64,000 nucleotides of DNA, taken from the NCBI GenBank assembly GCA_933822405.4, contig CAKOGP040001925.1, forward strand, positions 199,899 to 263,898, given 5' to 3'. The notes beneath the pieces are model-generated. The model made no database searches, had not been told where the DNA came from, and was given only the letters and a program-made list of their open reading frames with translations. Positions 1 to 10,970 of this stretch are shown here, piece by piece (the stretch's first letter is position 1; each line of letters opens with the position of its first letter). Position numbers and translations under genes: made by a program. This stretch comes from Cylindrotheca closterium (Eukaryota; Bacillariophyta; Bacillariophyceae; Bacillariales; Bacillariaceae).

Positions 1-128
1 GGCGGCCAGGCCGCCAGCAAGAACACGCGCATACCGCCGATGTATTGAACCCGGAAGAAATTCTGCAAAGACGACCCAACGTTAAATGATGTATAGGCAA
101 TGAAATAATAGCGAATTGTGTTAAACAT
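1..128 (-). CDS. Possible partial reading frame at left edge, unidentified
   Basis: On the minus strand an ATG at 128 opens a frame that stays open to the window edge (about 42 codons). The codons give a hydrophobic, aromatic-rich stretch with patches such as FFRVQYIGGMRVFLLAAW, which would suit a membrane protein. The frame is also open upstream of this ATG to about 236, so the true start is unknown. I cannot assign a family from so little sequence, and chance is a real alternative. The following gap to 403 holds nothing else I can support. Confidence 0.2.
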   Translation of the reverse strand, partial: MFNTIRYYFIAYTSFNVGSSLQNFFRVQYIGGMRVFLLAAWP

Positions 129-403
129 GCGCCATTTGCTTTTTGTTCCTAAGAATGGTTTCGAACTGTATGAGCACCTCACATGATATCCTCTCACAAT
201 AAAATAATTCGGAAGTGCGCATCTCGCAGTGGAGTATCATCCGCCGTTGTGAATGTTCATGAGGTGCAGCCCTTTCTATTTTTATGATGCAAATAGATTA
301 CTATCGTATGATCACCCCGGCCGACAAAAAGTGAGAAATGCACCCCATAGTATCATGGTTTTTGTTGTTTCGTCGCTCGTCGTCATCGTTGCCACTCCAG
401 TCG

Positions 404-1357
404 TCAACACTCCTTCACCAAAACGGTTCGGCAAAGTGGGCAGCAGTCATGGTTCTTCTTGACCCATTCAAATAGGCATTCTTTATGAAACACATGATTG
501 CAAAACCCCGTTTTGGATGTGCAAATGACCTCGCCGTGTTCGTATCCTTCCAAACAAATGCAGCAGCAGTCCTCGTCCTCGTTGTCGTCGTCGTTCGCTT
601 CTTCCAGGACTCCTTCTTCCGTATTGTGCTGAGAATGACCTTTACTTCGAGTGTCATCTTTGTTTTGGCCACTACCAAAAAATCGTTGTCGAATCATATC
701 CAATGGTCGGATGATTGAAGAAGCCGATGGTGGTGGTGGTTCTTGTGGTAAGCCAGCGGGGATGCAGGAACGGGAACTTGAAGATGTATTCTGATTCTGA
801 TCATTCTGAGGTATACTGACACTAGAAGTCGTGCCAACTTTTTCTTCATCCACGTTTTTATGAATGGCATCAGTAGTCTTGCTGCTTGCATCACTGCTAC
901 CAGTGGCCCCGTGGTGGCCGAGGGCGGAATCTTCATGTTTGTTGGATTCCTCAGAAGGAGAAGAAGATGACATTTGATATTTCGTGGCCGTCGCCGTCGT
1001 GACACGAGGAACTGTTTTAGACTTGCCATAATGTTTGTTCTTATTGTCAATGGTCTCAAAATGAAAAAAGTGCAACATGGTATCTTCGTCATAATCACGA
1101 TGATGTTTGGGATTATTGTTGCCCAGTGCTCCTCCCTGTGCTCTTCCCTGTGCTCGTATTGCTGCAAGCCGGTGCTCCAAGACTCGGGCACTCTCCACTT
1201 CTAATGCTATTTGCGCTTCCAAGTCCATTTCCGACTCTCGATGACGCTTCTTCATGTACCGCAAATAACAAAAGTTCAAACAGAGGCACATGGCAATGGC
1301 ACACAAGAGATCGACCACCATCATCATGGCTCCCGATCCAAGTACTGATCCTGCCAT
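404..1357 (-). CDS. RING-H2 membrane protein, probable E3 ubiquitin ligase
   Basis: 317 aa, single exon. Residues about 9-33 form one hydrophobic segment near the N-terminus, followed by a basic stretch, so this is a membrane-anchored protein with the bulk facing one side. The C-terminal RING lies at about 264-309: CCICLEGY, then CNHVFHKEC, then CPLC, which is the C3H2C3 (RING-H2) zinc pattern of ATL-like E3 ligases that bind E2 enzymes. The middle is Ser/Asn/Asp-rich and probably disordered, apart from a short motif MLHFFHFETIDNKNK at 94-108 that recurs in the other RING-H2 proteins here. The RING closely resembles that of the gene at 2977-3951 (shared GEVICT, KECLFEW, HDCCPLC), and a broken copy lies between them, so these are products of local duplication. 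The substrate is unknown; ligase activity is inferred from the intact zinc ligands. Confidence 0.9.
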   Translation of the reverse strand: MAGSVLGSGAMMMVVDLLCAIAMCLCLNFCYLRYMKKRHRESEMDLEAQIALEVESARVLEHRLAAIRAQGRAQGGALGNNNPKHHRDYDEDTMLHFFHFETIDNKNKHYGKSKTVPRVTTATATKYQMSSSSPSEESNKHEDSALGHHGATGSSDASSKTTDAIHKNVDEEKVGTTSSVSIPQNDQNQNTSSSSRSCIPAGLPQEPPPPSASSIIRPLDMIRQRFFGSGQNKDDTRSKGHSQHNTEEGVLEEANDDDNEDEDCCCICLEGYEHGEVICTSKTGFCNHVFHKECLFEWVKKNHDCCPLCRTVLVKEC

Positions 1358-1689
1358 AATTATTGCTGTTGTTATTAACTCCCGTAGATTGAAGAAAGAG
1401 GAATATCTGAATATTTTGTGTTCTTTTACCAGTTTGAATACAGTTTTGCTATTGTATGATGAGGCTCATCATCGCAACTTGAAATTTCATAGGTACGGGG
1501 GAACGGAAACGATCTGAGCGAACCGCAATCAACGAGAACCCTTGCATTGTCGTAACGACGTCGCAAAATGGTCTCCTCATCTTCTGCGCGTTTATTGTTG
1601 CAGGTCAGGTTCTTCAAAAAACATCTGGACAAGTATACTACCGGTACTACTATAGGGTACAGTGCACCTACACGTACACGTTGAACGTG
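1358..1689. other. Gap between RING-H2 gene and pseudogene
   Basis: No gene seen. It should hold the promoter of the minus-strand RING-H2 gene that starts at 1357. A TACCGGTA palindrome lies at 1639-1646. Confidence 0.5.
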
Positions 1690-2700
1690 TACTGTGGACA
1701 GCAGTCATAATGATTCTGCGGTGCTTAAAATTCCTTGGTGTCAGAGACATGGTTGCGACGACATCTTGTTTTGGGTGTGTGCAAATAACCTCGCCTATAC
1801 TGTAGTTGATAACCGTCCAACAGCAAGGGTCTTCCTCGTCATCGTCATTATCGTCATCGTCGAATGTATGAACATGAAAAGTCGTGATGATGTTGATAGT
1901 GGTTGGTTGCTGCATGATGATGAGGAGAAGGAAAATAGTCCTTCCTGTACCTGGTACACGTAGATGGTTCCTTGGAATCGTATCGTCATTTAATGCCTAG
2001 AGCGTTGGTGTGAAAGTCGGCCCGTTCCCTTTTTAAAAAATGTCATGCAATTCCAGTTGCAGAGAATATTACGACTGCCATTTATATTGCAGCACATCCA
2101 CGACCTTGTTTCCTACAGCAAGAACTACAATATCATATGCTCAAACTCAGTCGTACCGATATGCATTTTTTTTAAAAGTATCATTCTACATCGACAGTGC
2201 TGTTTCCGTTTGGTGTACTTCTTCACTTCCATATTATAGAAGTCAGTTAGAGAAAAAATAATCCTAGAACCACCACGAATGCTCTCCTGATGTGTGGCAT
2301 GTGTAGTGAGCGTGACAACATCCCTCATGATGTTCAGTTCTACTCATCGATGGTGAGTACTATCTTCTTCCTCGGAAACGCCTTTGGCACTATCATGCTC
2401 TTGTTTATTTTTGCAGTCAACCTTATGCACATGAAAAAAAGTCAACAGAGTTTCTTCGTCGTGGTGATGATAACGATGATGATGTTTGTGGTTGTCGCTG
2501 TCCAGTGATGATGATGATGATGATGAGGAAAGCTCTTCTAGTGCTGCTCGTAGTCGTTGGCGTCGCAATGCCTGGCGTCGAGCTCGGTCGCGTTCCGCTT
2601 TTAATAGCAATCTCATCCTCTGTTATTGCTTGATGTGTATGAAACTTTTTTGTTTTTATGTACTTGTGTGCCAAATGATAAAAAGGGATCATCAATCATC
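1690..2700 (-). pseudogene. Decayed RING-H2 gene copy
   Basis: Two minus-strand pieces match the neighbouring RING-H2 genes in order. The piece at about 2344-2616 reads through a basic helix and then ETLLTFFHVHKVDCKNK, the counterpart of MLHFFHFETIDNKNK in the gene at 404-1357; a stretch upstream of it, to about 2700, resembles the post-membrane region in another frame. The piece at about 1690-1870 carries the RING: Asp/Glu run, CC, then IGEVICT and PKQ, after which the frame shifts; the next frame reads NHVSDTKEF, a stop, then NHYDCCP. The CICL zinc pair is lost, there is at least one frameshift and one in-frame stop, and the central region is largely missing. It cannot make a working RING. 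Its position between two intact relatives supports a tandem array of three that lost its middle member. Confidence 0.75.
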
Positions 2701-2976
2701 AAGTTACCACCGGAAAATTCATACTGGAAGATTCATACTGGAAAAATCCGCGCATACCGGAAACTGAGGATGCGAAATAGCGGGGGCGGTATTTTTGTCG
2801 GAATTTTATACATGTGGCAAAGTGGCATCGACTCTCTTCTTCTGCAAAATAGTCAATGATAGTAATGTCTTGTGGGATGTAGGTTGGTTCTACTACTAGT
2901 AATAGGCACAGTTGGATTGCCTAATATTTTCTTCATCATGTAGCGCCCCTCGCCAATTGCCCAAACTGCATCATAT

Positions 2977-3951
2977 TCACTCAATCAGGACAACCCGGCA
3001 GAGTGGACAGCAGTCATGATTCTGATGTTGGATCCATTCAAACAAGCATTCCTTGTGAAAAATGTGGTTGCAATCTTCTTGTTTGGGCGTGCAAATGACT
3101 TCTCCCGTGGCATATCCTTCCAAGCAAATGCAACAGCAGTCTTTGTCTAGGTCATCATCGTCTTCTTCTCCCGCTGCCGCTGCCTCACGCAGTATTCTGG
3201 AACGACGACTGGGATTGGATCGATTGGACGCAAAGTAGGTCGGGTGCTTCTCAATCTTTTTCTTGGTTCTTTTGCTTCTCTTTTTCGTATTGTTCTTTTT
3301 GTTGTTGTTGTTGTTGCTATCAGCACTCATTGCTGTGCCTCCAAACACCCTATCCCGGAATGCGTTAAAGGATTGACAAGAGTGGACTGAGGAACAGTGG
3401 CTTTTCGAAGAGCTAGGTGTCATAATGCCCACTTCCAAGTCATCGTTGGTCTCATCTCTCAGCTTGATTCCATTTGGTTCGGCTGCTGCTTCTGATGCTG
3501 ATGCAATAGTACCTTCGTTTGCGCTGGAGTTCCTATTGTACTGTTCATCATCATTAGAAGAGGCAGGAGCATCGGAATCGGTACAGAATGTTATTTCTGT
3601 CGCATCAGCATTCTTCGTATTCTGGTTTTGCGTCTGCCAAGGAATGGATTTGTCGTTTTGTTGAATTGTGTGAAACAAAAAGACATCTGATAACAACTTC
3701 TTGTTGTTGGTAGTAGTTTGGCTTGCTATCGCATCATCATCATTCTCATTGTTATCTCCTCTTCTGCCATTAATTTGTTGCTGACGCATCATTCGTCGTG
3801 CTTGTGCTTGGACCCGAAAGGCTTCCAACTCCTCACCGTCTCGCCGTCTCAAGTATTTGGTATAACAATGCAAAAACAAACACAAGATTATTGCGCAGGG
3901 AAGGACCAACGTGAGCACCACGGTTCCAAACATAGTGACAGACGATGACAT
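2977..3951 (-). CDS. RING-H2 membrane protein, probable E3 ubiquitin ligase
   Basis: 324 aa, single exon. Residues about 7-30 are a single membrane segment followed by a basic helix (KYLRRR). The RING-H2 is at about 273-318: CCICLEGY, CNHIFHKEC, CPLC, all eight zinc ligands present. The linker is low-complexity (Asn, Ser, Lys and Asp runs) but keeps LLSDVFLFHTIQQNDKS at 86-102, the version here of the motif shared by the cluster. A Lys/Arg-rich run near residues 225-240 could be a nuclear-type basic patch or a membrane-contact patch. It is the closest intact relative of the gene at 404-1357. The expected role is ubiquitin transfer at a membrane; partner and location are unknown. Confidence 0.9.
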   Translation of the reverse strand: MSSSVTMFGTVVLTLVLPCAIILCLFLHCYTKYLRRRDGEELEAFRVQAQARRMMRQQQINGRRGDNNENDDDAIASQTTTNNKKLLSDVFLFHTIQQNDKSIPWQTQNQNTKNADATEITFCTDSDAPASSNDDEQYNRNSSANEGTIASASEAAAEPNGIKLRDETNDDLEVGIMTPSSSKSHCSSVHSCQSFNAFRDRVFGGTAMSADSNNNNNKKNNTKKRSKRTKKKIEKHPTYFASNRSNPSRRSRILREAAAAGEEDDDDLDKDCCCICLEGYATGEVICTPKQEDCNHIFHKECLFEWIQHQNHDCCPLCRVVLIE

Positions 3952-4449
3952 GATGCTAATGATGATGACGATGATAGAGGCTGATGACGATGGTGTAATG
4001 TTATTGGCGTGCGCTTGTATAAAACGGCGTAATCAATCAATAGAAGGGATGGCGGAGAGTTGTTGTTTCTCGCTGCGGCACTATACTACGAAGTTGAGAA
4101 CACTGCGACGACGACGAACAGTTGATATATATTGTATTCAGTATAATATTCTTATCATCGCAATAATCCTTCTGCTCATGCATATATCTCAGCTTCTCTT
4201 CCGCCAACGAACCCGCCTGTTTTGTAACAAATGGAGTCACGAACGGGAATGTCCCGTACTCCGGGTTGCCTGGAACACAACCGAAGGATCCAGAAATACC
4301 GCATATCATTTCTGTCGTTTTATTTTTTATATATTATCGCACATCTCAGAACCCTATTTTGTTGTCAGTCAGCACCAGGCATTATTGGATGAGGACCTCT
4401 ACAGTAGCATATAAAAGCAATCGAAACTACATTAATAAAAACAGATAAG
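3952..4449. other. Divergent intergenic region
   Basis: Lies between the starts of a minus-strand RING-H2 gene and a plus-strand kinase gene, so it probably holds both promoters. AT-rich stretches occur around 4125-4150 and 4320-4340. The long plus-strand reading frame across 3911-4414 overlaps the RING gene and shows no domain, so I treat it as chance. Confidence 0.4.
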
Positions 4450-7306
4450 ATGTCTTGCGGAATCTTGTTTGACCTTTGCTGCGGCAAGGGAGAAGAACGC
4501 AACAAGCTTGGAGGGTTCCTGTCCACAGTAAGTATATTTTTCAGATAGTATAATATATCAGATGATGAGATGCATGCATGCCATCAATCCTTTTCTTCTT
4601 GCTGCATTCCACTTTTTTCTCACTTTACGCTTGCGTTCTACTTCATGGTATCGCCACCCCACAATATATTTTTTACTAGGTTACGTATCGAACTGGATCC
4701 TCTGTATCCGAAGTTGATGACGGTGAGACAGATAATCATATTGCCACAGATTGGGTCCATAATCATTCCAAACACTCATCGTCGCTGAGTCACAAGGAAT
4801 CCAATGCTTCGCAAAATGAAAAATCGAGCTGTTCCTTGGCAGTTCGAGAAAAGGGACAAGTCGCCTTGGAATTGAAACGAGGCAAGGAAATTTATTCTCA
4901 GCCATTGAGTATTTTGGGTCAAGAAGACGGAAGCAACAATAATAATGCCTTATTGTCACTGCAAGACTATCAACATCCCGTGTATCCAAAATCATTTGAA
5001 GAAGAGGAATTCCTGAGACGTACCCTGGAACGTTTTGTCTTGTTTGAAGAATTGTCTTCAGAAGAAATTACCAAACTCGTCGAGTCGACGGAACGATACA
5101 AGGTCACAGCCGGCACCAACATTGTCAAGCAAAATCAAAATGGACAATATTTGCAAATCATTCAACAGGGCAAGGTTGATTTGTATTGCGAAATACAGAG
5201 TAAAACATGTGGAACCTTGCAAGCCGGTGACATTTTTGGCGAAGTCGCTCTGCTGTATGGAGAAATTGCCGACGTTTCCTACAATGCTTCGTCTCCTACT
5301 GCCACACTCTGGAGGATTGATCATGCCGTCTTTCGGCACATTTTGGCGTATTCGGCCCATCAACGGGATTCCAATATTTTGGCCTGCCTCCAAAAGATTC
5401 CAATGTTTCAATCCATGGGGGAGTGCCAGCTTACCAAATTTGCCGACAGCATGACCCGGGTGACCTTTCACAGGGGAGAACGAATCGTTACCAAAGGAGA
5501 CGAGGGAACTGTATTTTATCTAGTGGAGGATGGGTCGGTCAAGGTTCATGATATTGGAATCGGAGATAGCAAGGCCGTGGATCAGTTCTTGCAAGTCGGA
5601 GGTAAGTCAAATTGGGTGGATGAGATGAAGTGTGACGGTTCATTCAGTAATTTGACTATTGCTCGCACACGCTCTCCTATCTATAGACTGCTTTGGAGAA
5701 CGATCGTTATTGACAGGAGAACCTCGTGCCGCACATGTAACAGCCGAATCGGATACCGTCACACTACTAGCCATGGATCGAGATGATTTCCAACGGTACA
5801 TGGGAGAACTGAAAGAAGTCTTGGACTTTGATGCCAAGCTACGAAGTCTCAAGAGTCTACCCATTTTGGCGGATAGTGACTTGACGCCGGTCGAATTTGA
5901 ACGATTGGCGCAAGGTACCATTGAGGTTTGCTACCGCAAGGAAACGAAACTAGTAGTAGCTGGGAATGAGCACAACGAAAAGAATCTGTGGATTATTCGA
6001 TCCGGACGAGTCTTGGTATATGGAGGCAGTTCCGGCAAGGTTTACAATCTGCAATCTGGTGATACCTTTGGAGAGCGAAATATTTTGCGGCATTCCGATG
6101 ATATACTGCAGCACGATGCCATTGCCGAAGAAAACCTGACGACATGGATGCTCAGTCGGGAGATATTGGAATCTGTCCTTGTGGACCTCCGTCGTTTGGG
6201 CAAAGATGCACGATTTGTCAAGAAGAAGCCCAAACTATCCATCAAGGTAAATGATTTGAAGAAGCATAGAATCTTAGGCGAGGGTGCCTTTGGAAAAGTC
6301 TGGTTGACGGAGAATACCATGTCCAAGACGACGCCGTATGCACTCAAGATTGTCAACAAACGACGAGTCTTGCGGAGTAAACAGTCGGGTAGTGTCATGC
6401 GAGAACGTGAATTACTGGGGCTTTTGAACCATCCTTTTATTTTGGACATGGTGGCTTCGTTTCAAGATAGTCACAATCTGTACATGCTGCTTCCTTTGAT
6501 CCAAGGTGGCGAGCTCTTTAGTCGAGTGGCTTCGGCCAGCCTGGAACATGGAGGAGGATTATCGAGCAAGGAATCTGCCTTTTATACCGGTTGCGTGGTA
6601 GAAGCCTTGGGACATTTCCATCACCGATACATTGCCTACCGAGACTTGAAACTTGAGAATGTCATGATTGATGCTGACGGATATTGCAAGATTGTGGATC
6701 TCGGATTTGCCAAAGTTGTAGTGGGAAAGAGTAAGTGGTTTAAAAATATCGAGTGATTTGTCTTGCATGGAACTGCAGCTCTCTCACACTGATTGCCTTC
6801 TATGCGTCACCTTAGCGTACACTTTCTGTGGAACACCCGAGTATCTTGCTCCTGAGATTATCATGTCCAAGGGCCATAATCATGCCGTGGACTACTGGTC
6901 GTTGGGTGTATTGATATTCATCATGCAGACCGGACAGTCTCCATTCTACCGAGCTAACATTTCTCAAATGGCCATGTTCAAAAAGATAGTCATGGTCGAA
7001 TATGAGATGCACCCGGCCATTGACCCACTCGCAGCAGATTTGATTCGAAAACTGTTGGTACGAAAGGTGCCAGAACGATTAGGAAATTTGAAGCATGGTT
7101 ACCATGATGTGAACGAACATGCATGGTTCTCGGACAATGGATATCACTACAAGAAACTGCTCAAGAAGGAAGTAGAGGCACCGTGGAAACCAACGATTCA
7201 AAATCCGTTTGATGCTTCCAATTTTGAAGAGTATGATTCCACGAAGAGCGACGAGCGTGGATTCCCGCTTTCCGTGAACGAACAAAAGCTATTTGAAGGA
7301 TTCTAA
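4450..7306 (+). CDS. Cyclic-nucleotide-regulated Ser/Thr protein kinase (PKG-like)
   Basis: Joined from four exons, 4450-4527, 4680-5601, 5687-6730 and 6816-7306, all GT-AG with matching phases, giving 844 aa. Three cyclic-nucleotide-binding-like domains come first. Domain 1 (about 140-250) has FGEVALL but no PRAA arginine. Domain 2 (about 262-385) has the full FGERSLLTGEPRAA phosphate-binding cassette. Domain 3 (about 395-500) has only FGERNIL and is degenerate. The AGC kinase domain follows: glycine loop GEGAFGKV at about 531-538, the ALK lysine at about 554, YRDLKLEN with catalytic Asp at about 653, DLG instead of DFG at about 671, then CGTPEYLAPE and a C-tail ending in Phe. Family knowledge: cGMP or cAMP binding releases the kinase. 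I infer that nucleotide is sensed mainly by domain 2. Exon 1 (26 codons) is the least certain part; it carries a CC pair that could be acylated. Confidence 0.9.
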
Positions 7307-7663
7307 AGACATTATTACCATGCATGCGAAGCATATGTCGATATCGGCATATCGTGTCATCTTTTAGGAAGAGATGCAAAGGTGGAGGGACTAATGACAA
7401 ATAGAAGACAGCATCAATTCCACGTCGCGCGGCAAGACTATGCTACGCTTTTCGAGAATGTTGTTGTATGCTATCGTACTAATCGTGGTTGCTCTCTTTA
7501 GCAATTTCCATAATGAGGATTGAGGTTATTGGCTGAACATTATGAGACGACCGTCGGTTGTACCTATGAAATTATGTCGAATCTTTCGATATTGGGTCTC
7601 GTTGCTCCGTGAACGATGATGGCATGTATACTCTCCCATCATCGCCCTTCTTTTAAATAAAAA
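7307..7663. other. Convergent intergenic region
   Basis: Lies between the 3' ends of the kinase gene and the minus-strand RING-H2 gene. I see no gene, repeat or clear signal in it. Confidence 0.4.
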
Positions 7664-8956
7664 TTAATGCAGTAGATTAATGCGGCAAAGTGGACATTCA
7701 TCATTTGTCTTCATCCATTCCACAACACAATCCTTGTGAAACAAGTGATCGCAATTTGGATTCTTGGCCACACAAATGGTATCTCCTGCACTGTAGACTT
7801 CCAGGCATATGCAGCAAACGTCTACTGATGGTGGTATTGACCCAACACTGGCCCAAGAAGAGATGACTTGACAGATTGATGGATGGTGGTGGTGTGATGC
7901 CTTATTATTGGTGACGCTGCTGGTCTCATCAGCACTTCCTTCTTGATTGGAGTCGTCCCCTGACTCCACTAGTATAGCCTCCTTTTTGGATGAACCAGCC
8001 CCCGTGCTTTCTCCTTTCGTTTCTTCCGCTGGCTCTTCCTTGCTGTTGTTGTTGTTGTTGTTGTTCTTGTCGTCAGCAGTCTTGGACGAGGAGAGCGAAG
8101 TTTCAATATCAGGTGGCGTTGTGACCAACTCGCCTGATTTTAAACTTTCCGGATTGACATTGCTCTGATCTGGCAAGACGGCTTGAAAATAAAACTTGGA
8201 TAAAATCCGTTGGTACCGTGCGGGGCTACTACTGCTGCTGTTGGTGTTGGCTTGTGACGATGCCGCTGCATTACTTTCTTGTTGCATTGCGGCCCTTCGC
8301 AATCGTTCTGCCCGTGCGGCTCGGTATCGTCCATTCCGTCGACGAGTCCGTAGCTGATTTCCTTTTCGTAGCAACGTGATAAAGAAAAAGAGGGCAAAGA
8401 ACATGAAAAAGGATCGATTGATGGAGCTCTTATCGTCTTGTTGTTGGCCGCCATTTTTCTTCCAATTCTCATAGTAAGTGGTTGGAGGAGGGGTTGGTTC
8501 GGGCATGGCACGTGTATTGGAAGTAGGTGCAGATGAGGATGTTGACAGAAATGACTGTTTTGAGGATGATGGTGCATTCCGGTCATCTTGTCGTACAGAA
8601 GGTGGTGAAGTCGGTGGTATAATTGCCGGTATGGGAGATGGAGTAGAATACTCGTGATCATAGCAGGAAGCGTTCTTGATGATATTGCCTTCGCTATCAG
8701 AATAAGCGCACCGACATTTGCAGCAATTTTCCATCACCACTTGAGCCTCTTCGCACGAGACTGAATCATGATGGCAACCCGGAAAGGAGGCAAACGGCTT
8801 CCAATCTATGGCATCCACGCAGTCTGAAGTGGCATTGTTGCTATTGTTGTTCGCATTTATTGTTCCATCAGCATCATCAGCAGTTACAGTGACGAACTGA
8901 AGCTGAAACAAAATCACACAAAGAATAAGCAACTTCAATGAATTGTTGTTTTTCAT
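7664..8956 (-). CDS. RING-H2 protein with Cys-rich ectodomain, probable E3 ligase
   Basis: 430 aa, single exon. Signal peptide at about 1-26. A compact Cys-rich ectodomain spans C46 to about C83: a Cys, then DWKPF, SVSCEE, and CCKCRC. A Pro/Thr/Ser-rich stalk follows, then one membrane segment at about 182-197 (FFMFFALFFFITLL) and a strongly basic helix. On the cytosolic side YQRILSKFYFQAVLPDQSN at 248-266 is the motif shared by this gene family. The RING-H2 is at about 381-424 (CCICLEVY, CDHLFHKDC, CPLC). This is therefore a type I membrane protein with a luminal or external Cys domain and a cytosolic E3 domain, an architecture comparable to PA-TM-RING proteins but with a different ectodomain. 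It is divergent from, and related to, the gene starting at 9436. Confidence 0.9.
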   Translation of the reverse strand: MKNNNSLKLLILCVILFQLQFVTVTADDADGTINANNNSNNATSDCVDAIDWKPFASFPGCHHDSVSCEEAQVVMENCCKCRCAYSDSEGNIIKNASCYDHEYSTPSPIPAIIPPTSPPSVRQDDRNAPSSSKQSFLSTSSSAPTSNTRAMPEPTPPPTTYYENWKKNGGQQQDDKSSINRSFFMFFALFFFITLLRKGNQLRTRRRNGRYRAARAERLRRAAMQQESNAAASSQANTNSSSSSPARYQRILSKFYFQAVLPDQSNVNPESLKSGELVTTPPDIETSLSSSKTADDKNNNNNNNSKEEPAEETKGESTGAGSSKKEAILVESGDDSNQEGSADETSSVTNNKASHHHHPSICQVISSWASVGSIPPSVDVCCICLEVYSAGDTICVAKNPNCDHLFHKDCVVEWMKTNDECPLCRINLLH

Positions 8957-9435
8957 AGTGTTGTAGGATATAAGCTGTAATGTTCAAATGCAATATAACA
9001 GTTCACACACAACAAAGGAAAAGTCTATCGTGAACAATAACACTGAATGCGTGGTTTTTCTCTATATTTCAATTGAAGAAGGAAATTCACCCGAAAAATC
9101 TTTCTGCCCGCTACATAAAGTTCTACGATGTTGTTTGCCGTAAGAATGCTCACGCCGCACAAAGATATCATACGGACCATTCCAGAAATTATATGGTTCC
9201 AGCCCGCTTTTTGGTTCTTTTTGCGCCAGTCATCCCCGCCTCAATCACCCGCCTTAATTTTCTTCAGGATGATCTCTCGTTGAGAGCGGTTTCTGCACAA
9301 AAAATATCATCGTCAGCAAAAATAGCGACGATAGAGAGCTTTATATAGCGGCTTCCGTGTGTATCTACCTACTTTTGTATATTGGGTTCATCATCTGAAC
9401 CTTGGATCTGTTTGTTCTACATACCAGCTTGTCCA
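8957..9435. promoter_or_regulatory. Divergent promoter region of two RING-H2 genes
   Basis: The gap separates two head-to-head RING-H2 genes. A TATA-like TTTATATAG at about 9338-9347 lies some 90 bases before the plus-strand ATG at 9436 and is a plausible core element. I see no gene in the gap. Confidence 0.4.
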
Positions 9436-10970
9436 ATGCCCCTTTCTTTCCAGCTCCCGGCAATGGTAGTATCATCATCTTTCCTAATGATGATGATGTT
9501 GCTGACACTTTCTATGATTCTACCAACAGAAATTCTTCTTTTGGTGGACGCACAACCACAAGACTCCTCGACACCATCGTCGTCCCCATCAGCTGCTGCT
9601 GCTGCTACAACACTTTCACCGATAGCATCACCGCCTACCCTTTCAGCCGCGCCATCCGAATTTCCATCAGCCGCTTCCATGAACCGCCCATCACCTGCAC
9701 CGACGATATACGTTCCTACTCGTTCCGCAATACCATCGGATTCACCGTCGGCCGCACCCACCCGTGTTCCTTCTGTTCAAATGATTGAGGATACATCCAC
9801 CAGTCCGACGTTTGAGAATATTGAAGAAAAAGAAGAAGAAGAAGAGGACGAACTTTCCTGTAAAAATACGGCAGGGTGGATGGCCCCGGCTACCTATTTG
9901 CAAAACGGACAATGGATCCAAGGAATCTTTGATTGTGATCATCCCTCCATTAGTTGTCAGAGGCGTGCGAGGATAGGTCCAGCTACCCAGCATTGCTGTA
10001 AATGTCGACCCGAGTAAGTAGATTGATTGATTGATTCGATTGATTGCCGAAAGGAAGGGGAATAATATACTGCTTTCTGTATCATACTCACTCACTCACT
10101 CACTCACTCACTCACTCACTCACTCATTTCCTCGTCTTCTCATTATCGTCTTGGTTCAACGTATTTAGATGCTGTGGACAATGCAGTCATGCCCAACCAA
10201 ATCGCTACGATCAGGCTGGAGCATTTTCAGCAGATCCTTGTAATCCAGGCGATTACGATGATGATGATTATTCAAAAAATGGTCCTTATATTCATGGTGG
10301 CGGTCCCACTCAAGACGTTGACGACGAATCGTCTGGTGGTCCGATGGAAGGAATTGATATCTTGCGCTTTATATTTTCGGCCATGGGAATTACCTTTTGT
10401 GTGATTGCGGCTCTGTTGGCGATCCGAAATCAACAGTCTCGTGAATTGAGGGATGCCCGTCGCATCATGGCAGAACGACGGCGGCTTCAACGGGAACGAG
10501 AAGAAGGGGAGCAACGGCGGCATCCACCAGAACAACTAGACATGAATGCTCGTTTTGACCAGATTGTGGCTTCCTTTTTGTTTCAGAGTGTCAATTCCGA
10601 CAAGACCAACATTTCGGCCGATTGCATTCGAGGAGCAAAGGCTGCAACTGCTGGTGATGGTGGTGACGATGAGGCTCCCGTCAATGAGGACGGTACTTCT
10701 GTATCGGCTAGTACGATGAGTGACCCATCCAATACAAATGAGAATAGTTTGACGGAACGTCTCTCAAGTTGGACCAAACCTTCACCCAAGGATGAATGCT
10801 GTATATGCCTCGAGTGCTATGCGCCTGGTGAAACTATCTGTGTTCCCATTTGCAAGGATTGTAATCACGTCTTTCACGAAGAATGCATTGTGGAATGGCT
10901 CAAGAACCATACAGATTGCCCATTGTGCCGAGTGCAGGTACTTGGAGATCGAATCCACAAAATACAGTGA
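9436..10970 (+). CDS. RING-H2 protein with Cys-rich ectodomain, probable E3 ligase
   Basis: Two exons, 9436-10013 and 10169-10970, phase 2 GT-AG intron, 459 aa. The open frame extends upstream of 9436 only with a TTG, so the first ATG is used; a hydrophobic signal sequence follows. Next comes a Ser/Pro/Thr-rich stalk with PSAAPT-like repeats, an acidic run, then the Cys-rich ectodomain, which continues across the splice: TQHCCKCRPE joins CCGQC. This matches HCCKCRPICCGRC in the gene at 41319-42599 and supports the splice. A membrane segment (ILRFIFSAMGITFCVIAALL) and a basic helix precede the family motif FDQIVASFLFQSVNSDKTN and a RING-H2 at about 403-446 (CCICLECY, CNHVFHEEC, CPLC). The role is probably membrane-anchored ubiquitin ligation. 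Confidence 0.9.
10085..10125. repeat. ACTC tandem repeat in an intron
   Basis: About ten copies of ACTC lie within the intron (10014-10168) of the RING-H2 gene. A GATT-type repeat (ATTGATTGATTGATT) sits at the start of the same intron. Both are simple microsatellites. Confidence 0.9.

Noticed and set aside
3911..4414. 167-codon plus-strand frame
   Set aside because: Overlaps the start of the minus-strand RING-H2 gene, is rich in Met/Asp/Arg from low-complexity DNA and shows no domain.
9382..9435. Upstream extension of the RING-H2 frame
   Set aside because: Opens with TTG; the ATG at 9436 is followed by a good signal peptide. The same reasoning was used at 14920, 24717, 48013 and 61692.
10085..10125. 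CRISPR-like array
   Set aside because: It is a 4-base microsatellite without spacers; no CRISPR array was seen anywhere in the window.
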